A DNA stretch of 5,497 nt from an uncultured Acidobacteriota bacterium (GTDB lineage: Bacteria > Acidobacteriota > Terriglobia > Terriglobales > Acidobacteriaceae). Below the pieces are notes generated by a model. That model searched no databases. It worked only from the letters and a program-made list of their open reading frames with translations, and was not told where the DNA came from. The position numbers were made by a program, and so were the translations under genes. The stretch lies in assembly GCA_903832475.1 (NCBI GenBank), contig CAILBQ010000257.1, forward strand, positions 1 to 5,497, written 5' to 3'. Shown here piece by piece: positions 1 through 5,160 of this stretch. How positions within the stretch are numbered: position 1 is the first letter of the stretch; the number at the start of each line of letters is the position of its first letter.

Positions 1-751
1 CGGCGCCGCCGACTTCGACGAGGGAGTCCTGGCCGGCGAGCGGGGGCAGGGCTTCTTCCCCCTCGGGCGCCTGAACTTCGCCGGCATAGCTGATCTGCGC
101 CCAGTCGCCGTCGACCAGGGGACGGTCTTCATCGACCGGCTCGACCGTGGCGCGGGATTCGCGGAGCTGCTTGAGCTCGTTCTGGAACTCTTCTTCGGTG
201 GCTTCGACGGTCGGCTTGGGGACGGTCACGTCCTGATAGCCGTCGAGCGAGAAGGGCGGGACGATTTCGAACACGGCGGCGCCGTCGAGTGCCTTGCCTT
301 CTTCGAGAACGAGGTTGGTGAGCTGCGGCTGGGAGATGGGTGTGATGCCGGCGGCGGCGATGGCGGCCTGGAAGCGTTCGGGAAGGAGGGACTCGACGAC
401 GTCTTTGCGAATCTGCTCGGCGAAGCGCCGCTTGACCACGCTCTCAGGCACTTTGCCGGCGCGGAAGCCGGGGATGCGGGCGTGCTTCTTGTATTCCTTG
501 AGGACGCGGGCGAAAGCTTTGTCTACTTCCTCGACGGGAGCTTCGATTTTTACTTCGCGGACGCAATCTGGATTCAGGACGGGGCCGCCGTGGGTGTGGC
601 CTTCGTGATCGTGACCGTCGTGGTCGTGATCGTGGCCGGCATGGTCGTGGCCCTCGTGATCGTGTGAGGTTTCGAGTTCGCCTTCCTGGATTTGGAGGGA
701 GGTGGAGGCTTCAGGATTGGGTGCGTTTTCGATTGTTTCTGCGGGGCTCAA
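1..751 (-). CDS. tig: Trigger factor, N-terminal part (ribosome-associated chaperone and peptidyl-prolyl isomerase)
   Basis: Trigger factor binds the ribosome at the polypeptide exit and shields nascent chains in the cytoplasm; its FKBP-like domain catalyses prolyl isomerisation. The 250 visible residues show four parts. Residues 1-29 are a low-complexity acidic leader. Residues 30-54 are a His/Asp/Gly-rich arm with 11 histidines. Residues from about 62 to 165 are the ribosome-binding domain, with the signature GFRAGK at 95-100 matching the family's GFRxGK loop. From about 210 the FKBP-like domain begins (LVDGDWAQISYAGEV), cut by the window edge at residue 250. The family is usually about 430 residues, so roughly 200 are missing. 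The signature lies about 50 residues later than in E. coli because of the N-terminal extension. No ATG exists between the upstream in-frame stop and the arm. I chose the TTG at 751 because GGAAGG lies 7 nt upstream. Family assignment is very secure; the exact start is probable. Confidence 0.95.
   Translation of the reverse strand, partial: MSPAETIENAPNPEASTSLQIQEGELETSHDHEGHDHAGHDHDHDGHDHEGHTHGGPVLNPDCVREVKIEAPVEEVDKAFARVLKEYKKHARIPGFRAGKVPESVVKRRFAEQIRKDVVESLLPERFQAAIAAAGITPISQPQLTNLVLEEGKALDGAAVFEIVPPFSLDGYQDVTVPKPTVEATEEEFQNELKQLRESRATVEPVDEDRPLVDGDWAQISYAGEVQAPEGEEALPPLAGQDSLVEVGGA
590..664 (-). repeat. Histidine-rich tract encoded inside tig (HDHEGHDH-type imperfect repeat)
   Basis: This part of tig codes for residues 30-54, made almost only of His, Asp, Glu and Gly, with 11 His in 25 residues. 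The unit is roughly HDHxGHDH, giving a degenerate DNA repeat of CAC/GAT/GAC codons on the minus strand. Such alternating His-Asp tracts resemble the metal-binding segments of cation transporters and metallochaperones. Metal binding here is an inference. Confidence 0.85.
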
Positions 752-758
752 TGGTATG

Positions 759-764
759 CCTTCC
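759..764 (-). promoter_or_regulatory. Shine-Dalgarno site that decides the TTG start of tig
   Basis: The minus strand reads GGAAGG here, followed by 7 nt and then TTG at 751. It is a near-consensus ribosome binding site. No in-frame ATG lies between the upstream in-frame stop (near 822) and the His-rich arm. The spacing matches the 7 nt seen at several other starts in this window. Confidence 0.6.
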
Positions 765-842
765 AAAAGCTTGCGCCTCAGAGCCCGCCAAAAGCCTTGG
801 GGCGGAAAACCTCAAACGATTGAAAAAGCCGATTCTTAGTCG

Positions 843-878
843 GAGTGGCCTTTTGCAAATCAGAGTGGCTTCCGCAAA
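843..878. repeat. Imperfect direct repeat upstream of tig, about 20-nt period
   Basis: GAGTGGC followed by GCAAA occurs at 843-859 (GAGTGGC-CTTTT-GCAAA) and again at 863-878 (GAGTGGC-TTCC-GCAAA). The two GAGTGGC boxes are exactly 20 nt apart, about two helical turns, so a dimeric DNA-binding protein could contact both on one face. It lies about 90-125 nt upstream of the tig start. It may be chance; no regulator is identified. Confidence 0.4.
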
Positions 879-982
879 GCGATGGCTGCGGGCTACGGAC
901 GTTCTCTTCAAGGATAAGAGGGTTGGCGAGGGCGGTCAAACCGGGGCGGGGCCGGAACGACGGGATGGGACGCAAAGCCGGG

Positions 983-1231
983 TCATTCTTCTTCAGGGAG
1001 GGCCTTGCGGACGTAGCGGACGAAGCGGGGATGGGCGGCGCCGCACTGGCGATAATTTTCGCGCGCCTCGCGTAAGCTCAACTCTCCGTTGACGGTAGCG
1101 CGGATATCGGCGTCATCGTCAGAGTCCTGGCCATCGTCTTCCCACCAGCAGACAGGGCAGAGTTCCATGGTGTCTGGGGCGGAAAGCGTCTGGGCTCCAC
1201 AGCAGGGGCAGCGAAAGGCTGGTTGAGTCAT
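983..1231 (-). CDS. Small CPCC-family cysteine-rich protein (probable zinc ribbon)
   Basis: This 82-residue protein matches the Cys-rich CPCC family. Near the N-terminus is CPCC at residues 8-11, then CPVCWWEDDGQ at 25-35, and a LSLREARENYRQCGA segment at 51-65. The paired cysteine knuckles (C8, C10/C11 and C25, C28) look like a metal-binding ribbon, and the acidic stretch after WWEDDG is typical of the family. The biochemical function of this family is not known to me. The ATG at 1231 places CPCC close to the N-terminus, as in relatives. An upstream in-frame TTG at 1264 would add 11 residues with no family support and no ribosome site. No strong Shine-Dalgarno sequence precedes the ATG either, so the start is likely but not certain. 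The gene is on the same strand as the genes on both sides but is separated from each by more than 100 nt. Confidence 0.85.
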   Translation of the reverse strand: MTQPAFRCPCCGAQTLSAPDTMELCPVCWWEDDGQDSDDDADIRATVNGELSLREARENYRQCGAAHPRFVRYVRKALPEEE

Positions 1232-1298
1232 TCCATGGAGAAAGACGCAGGGCAGGACCGGCAAGTCTACGCAGGGAGGGATTGGAATTCAGGAAAGG

Positions 1299-1347
1299 CA
1301 GCGGAGCTTTGCTGAAACATTGACGCTGTTTCGGCAAAGCTCCGCTG
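1299..1347. terminator. Long inverted repeat downstream of the epimerase gene, probable terminator hairpin
   Basis: Two 20-nt arms (1299-1318 and 1328-1347) around a 9-nt loop are complementary at 19 of 20 positions. The left arm contains GCGGAGCTTTGCTGAAAC and the right arm GTTTCGGCAAAGCTCCGC. In plus-strand RNA the odd position is a G-U pair; in minus-strand RNA it is a C-A mismatch. The hairpin begins 14 nt past the stop of the minus-strand epimerase gene, where a terminator is expected. The sequence after the stem on the minus strand (CCTTTCC) is only moderately T-rich, so it is not a textbook intrinsic terminator. Confidence 0.6.
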
Positions 1348-1360
1348 TGTCTCGGTCAGG

Positions 1361-2554
1361 CTATTTGTCCTTGGGCACGAACACCTTGAGACGGACGTGC
1401 CAGGTGGTGCTCTTTCCGGGAGCCAGGGTAACCATCTCTGTGTCCATGTTGCCCCACTCCTTGCCGAAGGGGTCGGCGAAGTTGAACTGGTGTTCTACGG
1501 CAATGAAATTCTTGGCCGGTGGCGCGTAGACCTGGATGGTCTTGATGTTGGGGGTCAGGCCTTCGATCTTGACTCCGTAATGGGCGGCCGGGTCGGTGAT
1601 GACCACGGTGGGCGAGCCGCCGGTCCAGGTGAGATGGCTGAAGTTGTCGTCGAGGAACTGGCCGCCGAGAGCCTTGCCTTCCGGAGCCTGGAAGTCGTAG
1701 GGGGTTCCGGCGACGGGCAAGATCTTGCCGGTGGGGAAGACGTTGTCGTAGTTGTCGACTTCGGCCATCGACGATCCAGGGACGTGCAGGCGCACCTGCT
1801 TGCGGTCGCCGCTGGGCAGGTTGAAGTAGGGGTGCCATGCGATGGCGACGGGCTCAGCTTCGTTGCCGACGTTGTGGGCGACGATCGAGGCGTCGACGCT
1901 TTCCGCGGTCAGGGTGACGGTGATGACCAGGTCGGTTTTGGAGAGCCAGTGGCCGTTGAAGTTGCCGCCGTGGATGACGCCGGTTGCGGTGCTGCCGGTG
2001 GCGGTCTTGGTGACCTTGAAGTCTTCGACCGGGGTTTTCAGGATCAAGCCGTGCATGGCGTGGCGCTCGGCTCCGGGCTGGGTGCCGATGTTGTTGGCGG
2101 GCAGGGTGATGGTTTTGCCGTGCCACTCGGTGGTCAGGGTTTTGCCGTCGGCGGAGAGCTTGCCACGAATGCGGTTGGGATAAGGAAAGAGGAAGGCCGC
2201 GCCGAGACGATAGGCTAGGTCGCCATTCGGAGTATCTTTCTCGTTCAGCATTTTGGCGGAGTCTTCGAGGCCGCCGAATGGCTCGGCGAGCACGTTGACC
2301 TCGCCCTTGCCGGGGAAGTAAGCGGTGATCTGCTGCAATTCCATGGCGCGGCCGGGAAAGAGGGTGATGCTGGTGAATTCCGGCTTGGTGGCGTTGGGCG
2401 TGGGCTTGCGGCTCATGGTGACTGCAGCGACTCCGTTGACTTCAGGAGCGGCTTTGTCTTGTGCCTGGGCGGGAGGGATGCTGGCGGTCATGGAGAGTCC
2501 TGCGAGCGCGAGAGCGGCGATGGAGGCGGTGAAGGAGGTAAAGACAAGCTTCAT
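1361..2554 (-). CDS. Exported aldose 1-epimerase family protein (galactose mutarotase-like)
   Basis: Aldose 1-epimerases interconvert the alpha and beta anomers of aldoses. This 397-residue protein has the GalM-type motifs in order: YPNRIR at 125-130 (substrate-binding Arg), HAMHG at 165-169 (His168), WHPYF at 240-244 (His241, the probable general acid), DDNF at 302-305 (sugar-contacting Asp) and E354 in VEHQFNFADPF (probable catalytic base). All expected active-site positions appear present, so it should be active. Residues 1-31 form a signal peptide: a basic start, a hydrophobic core and an AQA cleavage site before QDK, so it probably acts in the periplasm, unlike cytoplasmic GalM. The ATG at 2554 has AGGGGA 7 nt upstream (2562-2567). 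It is not in a sugar operon here; the neighbours are a CPCC protein and a divergent DNA-repair gene. Substrate is unknown. Confidence 0.9.
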   Translation of the reverse strand: MKLVFTSFTASIAALALAGLSMTASIPPAQAQDKAAPEVNGVAAVTMSRKPTPNATKPEFTSITLFPGRAMELQQITAYFPGKGEVNVLAEPFGGLEDSAKMLNEKDTPNGDLAYRLGAAFLFPYPNRIRGKLSADGKTLTTEWHGKTITLPANNIGTQPGAERHAMHGLILKTPVEDFKVTKTATGSTATGVIHGGNFNGHWLSKTDLVITVTLTAESVDASIVAHNVGNEAEPVAIAWHPYFNLPSGDRKQVRLHVPGSSMAEVDNYDNVFPTGKILPVAGTPYDFQAPEGKALGGQFLDDNFSHLTWTGGSPTVVITDPAAHYGVKIEGLTPNIKTIQVYAPPAKNFIAVEHQFNFADPFGKEWGNMDTEMVTLAPGKSTTWHVRLKVFVPKDK

Positions 2555-2760
2555 GGATGTGTCCCCTGAACGGCGTGTGGTGATTGGATGCGAGGTGCTG
2601 TACTCATGCCAGGTTGAAGTAATCGTTTCCTTCCCGGCTTGCGGCAGGACGAGAATCAGCTCGCCCTGAGATGTTTTTCAAAACGGACTCATTCTACGAC
2701 AGGATGGGCGCGTTCCGCTTGGCGACTTAGGACACGCGGCGTGACGCCTACAATGATGGA
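2555..2760. other. Divergent intergenic region between the epimerase and UDG genes
   Basis: This 206-nt stretch must hold promoters for both flanking genes. On the plus side a good -10 lies directly before the UDG start and is listed separately. On the minus side TAGAAT (2696 to 2691) is a possible -10 for the epimerase, which would leave a leader of roughly 130 nt; its -35 is poor. Within that leader is an interrupted hairpin, CAGG-A-CGAG (2645-2653) pairing with CTCG-C-CCTG (2660-2668) around AATCAG, followed on the plus strand by TTTTT at 2674-2678. This could act as a terminator or insulator for plus-strand reads, or as 5' UTR structure of the epimerase mRNA. No small gene is evident. Confidence 0.4.
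2749..2754 (+). promoter_or_regulatory. Putative -10 element (TACAAT) for a leaderless UDG transcript
   Basis: TACAAT matches TATAAT at five of six positions. Initiation about 7 nt downstream would fall on or next to position 2761, the first base of the UDG start codon GTG. The best-placed -35 candidate, TTAGGA at 2727-2732 with a 16-nt spacer, is weak. No Shine-Dalgarno sequence lies before the GTG, which fits a leaderless mRNA. Confidence 0.5.
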
Positions 2761-3453
2761 GTGTGTGCCGCGGCCAATCTCGATGTCTTGAACGCGCAGA
2801 TCGTGGCCTGTGAGGCGTGCCCGCGGCTGCGGGAATATTGTGCGGGGATTGCGCGGGACCGGAAAAAGCAGTGGCGGGACTGGAGCTACTGGGGCCGGCC
2901 TGTCCCCACCTTCGGCGATCACCGGGCGCGGGTGCTGGTGTTTGGACTGGCCCCGGGCGCGCATGGCTCCAATCGGACGGGCAGGCCGTTTACCGGGGAT
3001 GGATCAGGGAATTTCATGTTTCCCGTGCTGTATGAGGCAGGGTTTGCTTCGCAGCCGCAATCGATCAGCCGTGATGACGGCCTGCGGCTTGATGACATGA
3101 TCATCAGCGCGGCCTTGCGCTGTGCGCCGCCAGGGAACAAGCCGCTCCTAGAAGAGCTGCGCAACTGCGCCCACTGGCTGGACGAGGAAGTGGCCTTGCT
3201 GCCGCGGCTCAAGGTGGTGGTGTGCCTGGGCAAGATTGGATTCGATGCGTTTGTGGCGCACCTGGTGCGGACAGGGGTGGTGGCATCGCGGGCCGGAATC
3301 GAGTTTCGGCATGGAGCGGAGTACGAGCTGCCCAACGGAATGTGGCTGCTCGCGACGTATCATCCGTCGCTGCAGAACACCAATACCGGGAAGCTGACCA
3401 GGGAGATGTTTTTCAAGATTTTTGCGCGGGCGCGGGCATTGCTGGAGGATTGA
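2761..3453 (+). CDS. udgB: Family 5 uracil-DNA glycosylase (UDGb), iron-sulfur enzyme
   Basis: UDGb enzymes remove uracil, and in characterised members also hypoxanthine and other deaminated bases, from DNA to begin base-excision repair. The 230-residue protein fits the family. Motif A is GLAPGAHGSNRTGRPFTGD at 62-80; Ala replaces the polar catalytic residue of other UDG families, as expected for family 5, and D80 is the likely catalytic Asp. Motif B is HPSLQNTNTGKLT at 201-213. Four cysteines, C17 and C20 in the N-terminal CEAC and C121 and C136 in the middle, are spaced as 4Fe-4S ligands. An in-frame TAG at 2728 and the absence of an in-frame ATG leave GTG at 2761 as the start. It is monocistronic, converging on the reductase gene. 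Family assignment is very secure. Confidence 0.95.
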   Translation: MCAAANLDVLNAQIVACEACPRLREYCAGIARDRKKQWRDWSYWGRPVPTFGDHRARVLVFGLAPGAHGSNRTGRPFTGDGSGNFMFPVLYEAGFASQPQSISRDDGLRLDDMIISAALRCAPPGNKPLLEELRNCAHWLDEEVALLPRLKVVVCLGKIGFDAFVAHLVRTGVVASRAGIEFRHGAEYELPNGMWLLATYHPSLQNTNTGKLTREMFFKIFARARALLED

Positions 3454-3458
3454 GAAAC

Positions 3459-3492
3459 CTGGCCGCAACTCGGTGAAAGAAGTTGCGGCCGG
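3459..3492. terminator. Bidirectional terminator hairpin between convergent genes
   Basis: GGCCGCAACT (3461-3470) and AGTTGCGGCC (3481-3490) form a perfect 10-bp stem around a 10-nt loop, extendable by a T-G and a C-G pair to 3459 and 3492. It fills the 45-nt gap between the stops of the UDG gene (plus) and the reductase gene (minus). Modest T-rich stretches follow on each side (GGATTTGT on plus, AGGTTTCTC on minus). Position and symmetry support shared termination. Confidence 0.7.
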
Positions 3493-3498
3493 ATTTGT

Positions 3499-4395
3499 CT
3501 AGTGGGCAGGCTGAGGAGCGGCTTGCGCGGCGATCTGGTCAAGTTTCGTGAGGATCTCGGCGGGAAGCTTGAGGTTTGCAGCCTGCAGGTTTTCGCGAAG
3601 GTGCTGCGACGACGATGTGCCCGGTATGAGCAGGATGTTGGGCGAGCGATGGAGAAGCCATGCCAGGGCAACCTGCATAGGCGTGACGTTCAGCGTCGCG
3701 GCTACTTCATCGAGATGCGAAGACTGCAGCGGGCTGAAACCGCCGAGAGGGAAGAAGGGCACGTAGGGGATCCCCTGCTTGGCAAGGTCATCGATGAAGA
3801 CGTCGTCCCTGCGTTGAGCCACGTTGTAGAAGTTCTGGATGCAGACGATGTCGGTGATCCTTTGCGCTTCTGCAAGCTGCTTGGGGCTGACGTTGCTCAG
3901 GCCGAGATGGCGGATCAGGCCTTGCTGTTTGAGTTCGGCGAGGGCGGTCAGCGGTGCTTCGATGGATCGGTCGGTGGGGCCTTCGAGGCCGCCGACGCGC
4001 AGGTTCACGATATCCATCGCATCGACACCGAGATTGCGGAGGTTGTCGTGGAGGCCGGCAGTCAGATCTTCTTTGGAGAGAGCGGGATTCCAGGACTTAT
4101 CTTCGCCGCGGCATGCGCCGAGTTTTGAGACGATGACGAGATTGTTGGGGTATGGGTGAAGCGCCTCCCTGATGATCTGGTTGGTGACGTGAGGGCCGTA
4201 GAAGTCGCTGGTGTCGATGTGGTCGACGCCGGCGTCGATGGCTTCGCGGAGGACGGCGATTGCGGCGGTGCGGTCGCGGGGCGGGCCGTAGACGCCCGGG
4301 CCGGCAAGTTGCATGGCGCCGTAGCCCATGCGGTGAACGGTGAGCGAAGTGCCGGGGAAAGTGAACGTACCGCCAAGATTATCTTGAACTGCCAT
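3499..4395 (-). CDS. Aldo/keto reductase of the PdxI/YdbC type (possible pyridoxal reductase)
   Basis: This 298-residue protein is a single TIM-barrel NADPH-dependent aldo/keto reductase. It closely resembles E. coli YdbC (PdxI), which reduces pyridoxal to pyridoxine in vitamin B6 salvage. Shared stretches I recognise are GYGAMQLAGPGV (24-35), HIDTSDFYGPHVTNQIIREAL (59-79), HDNLRNLG (116-123), YVPFFPLGGF (211-220) and LLIPGTSSSQHLREN (255-269, NADP phosphate site). Catalytic D61, Y66 and K91 are present. The usual fourth residue, His, is replaced in VNLRVGG by Arg133, as also in YdbC, so this is a subfamily trait and not decay. The ATG at 4395 has CAGGAG 7 nt upstream. The TetR gene lies divergently 79 bp away and may control it. 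Physiological substrate is inferred, not shown. Confidence 0.92.
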   Translation of the reverse strand: MAVQDNLGGTFTFPGTSLTVHRMGYGAMQLAGPGVYGPPRDRTAAIAVLREAIDAGVDHIDTSDFYGPHVTNQIIREALHPYPNNLVIVSKLGACRGEDKSWNPALSKEDLTAGLHDNLRNLGVDAMDIVNLRVGGLEGPTDRSIEAPLTALAELKQQGLIRHLGLSNVSPKQLAEAQRITDIVCIQNFYNVAQRRDDVFIDDLAKQGIPYVPFFPLGGFSPLQSSHLDEVAATLNVTPMQVALAWLLHRSPNILLIPGTSSSQHLRENLQAANLKLPAEILTKLDQIAAQAAPQPAH

Positions 4396-4444
4396 GCTGT
4401 AACTCCTGAAAATCGGTGGTTGATTGCGTGTTCCTGTGATTAGA

Positions 4445-4458
4445 TGAAGAAAGCTTCA
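4445..4458. promoter_or_regulatory. Candidate operator palindrome TGAAGAAAGCTTCA
   Basis: A 14-bp inverted repeat (TGAAG, 4-nt spacer AAAG, CTTCA) lies in the 79-bp gap between the divergent reductase and TetR genes, 16 nt before the TetR start. TetR-family repressors typically bind such palindromes in the divergent region next to their own gene. The half-sites are short, and this is the only such match I noticed, so chance is possible. Confidence 0.4.
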
Positions 4459-4463
4459 GGTTC

Positions 4464-4467
4464 GGAG
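4464..4467 (+). promoter_or_regulatory. Shine-Dalgarno site (GGAG) supporting the TTG start of the TetR gene
   Basis: GGAG lies 7 nt before TTG at 4475. The in-frame stop at 4445 excludes a much longer protein. The only in-frame alternative nearby, GTG at 4496, has just an AAAGG 11 nt upstream and would still leave the whole DNA-binding domain intact. Confidence 0.55.
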
Positions 4468-4474
4468 TTCGCAT

Positions 4475-5131
4475 TTGCGAAAGGTTTCCCAAACTGTGTT
4501 TGAGCCGCGCCGTTTGCCGGTGCAGGCGCGATCGGCGGCGAGTGTCGAAGCTATTTTAGAGGCGACAGTTCAGGTTTTGTTGCAACTGGGCAAAGAACGA
4601 TTGACAACGACCCATGTCGCAGCGCGCGCGGGCGTCTCGGTGGGGACGCTGTACCAGTATTTTCCAAATAAGAGCGCACTGTTGCAGGCTGCGCTCAAGC
4701 GGCACCTGCTGCAGGTGGCCGAAGCAGTCGAGATCGTGTGCCGGGAGCAGGAAGGCGGCTCGCTGCGAACCATGGTGACGGCGCTGGTGACCGCATTTCT
4801 TCAGGCCAAGCTGAAAGACATCAAGGCAAGCATGGCCATGTACGCGGTGAGCTCCGACGTGGATGGGACGAAGATTGTGCAACAGATGAGCCTTCGCATC
4901 AACAAGGCGGTGGTGCGCCTGCTGACCAGCTCGAGTGAGCCGATCGCGGGAGATCCACAGTTGGTGGCCTCGGTGCTGCAGGGAATGCTGGCGGGAGTGA
5001 GCCGCAGGATATTGGAGTCCGGCATTCCGGCGACGCGCATCGCGGAGTCGGGCCAGGAGTTGATCTATGCGGCGTGCGCGTATATCGAAGATTGCCGGAT
5101 CCGCGCTTTCAAGAGAGATGTGCCAGCTTGA
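4475..5131 (+). CDS. TetR/AcrR-family transcriptional regulator
   Basis: This 218-residue protein has the usual TetR length and layout. A short basic N-terminal arm ends in PVQARSAASVEAILEA (15-30). The helix-turn-helix spans about 43-66, with VAARAGVSVGTLYQYFPNK the classic recognition segment. A helical C-terminal domain (about 75-210) should bind a small ligand and dimerise. Such proteins usually repress adjacent genes until an effector binds. The gene is divergent from the reductase across 79 bp and is followed after 29 nt by a carotenoid biosynthesis gene on the same strand, so both neighbours are plausible targets along with itself. Start is TTG with GGAG at 7 nt; an alternative is GTG at 4496. 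The ligand cannot be read from the sequence. Confidence 0.93.
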   Translation: MRKVSQTVFEPRRLPVQARSAASVEAILEATVQVLLQLGKERLTTTHVAARAGVSVGTLYQYFPNKSALLQAALKRHLLQVAEAVEIVCREQEGGSLRTMVTALVTAFLQAKLKDIKASMAMYAVSSDVDGTKIVQQMSLRINKAVVRLLTSSSEPIAGDPQLVASVLQGMLAGVSRRILESGIPATRIAESGQELIYAACAYIEDCRIRAFKRDVPA

Positions 5132-5149
5132 CGGCGAGGCAAAAGGATC

Positions 5150-5153
5150 GGAG
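5150..5153 (+). promoter_or_regulatory. Shine-Dalgarno site (GGAG) setting the ATG start of the carotenoid gene
   Basis: GGAG with 7-nt spacing precedes ATG at 5161. It favours this start over an in-frame TTG at 5128 that overlaps the TetR stop codon in a TTGA arrangement and lacks a good ribosome site at normal distance. Confidence 0.6.
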
Positions 5154-5160
5154 CAGACGC

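Larger units (their letters stand above)
752..982. other. Intergenic region upstream of tig, no gene seen
   Basis: This 231-nt stretch lies between the stop of the CPCC gene and the tig start, both on the minus strand. Short open frames cross it on both strands, but none has a recognisable protein or a good start. It should carry the tig leader and promoter; I could not find a convincing -35/-10 pair. Two weak hairpins are visible: CCGA/TCGG around 822-836, followed on the minus strand by CTTTTTC, and a CCGG/CCGG pair near 940-955. Either could be a weak terminator for the CPCC gene. An imperfect direct repeat is annotated separately. No tRNA-like fold was found. Confidence 0.5.

Noticed and set aside
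590..664. Short repeated GTGATCGTG-like units as a possible CRISPR or minisatellite
   Set aside because: The units vary, have no spacers, and keep the reading frame of tig; they are explained by the His-rich arm.
294..667. Plus-strand open frames opposite tig, including a Val-rich hydrophobic one at 482-667
   Set aside because: The hydrophobic Val/Ile run is simply the antisense reading of the His-Asp codon tract of trigger factor, not a membrane peptide.
664..1092. A 142-codon plus-strand frame and two minus-strand frames (711-911, 778-975) across the tig leader
   Set aside because: Basic, low-complexity translations without homology I recognise; they overlap the tig start and the CPCC gene and lack ribosome sites.
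1356..1838. A 160-codon minus-strand frame overlapping the epimerase in another phase
   Set aside because: Arg/Pro/Gln-rich out-of-frame translation of the epimerase gene; not a plausible protein.
1397..2218. A 273-codon plus-strand open frame opposite the epimerase gene
   Set aside because: It is the antisense shadow of a confidently identified gene; its Gly/Val/Asp-rich composition reflects GC-rich codon bias and matches no family.
3502..4128. A 208-codon plus-strand open frame opposite the reductase
   Set aside because: Antisense shadow of the PdxI-like reductase, with no recognisable domain and no ribosome site.
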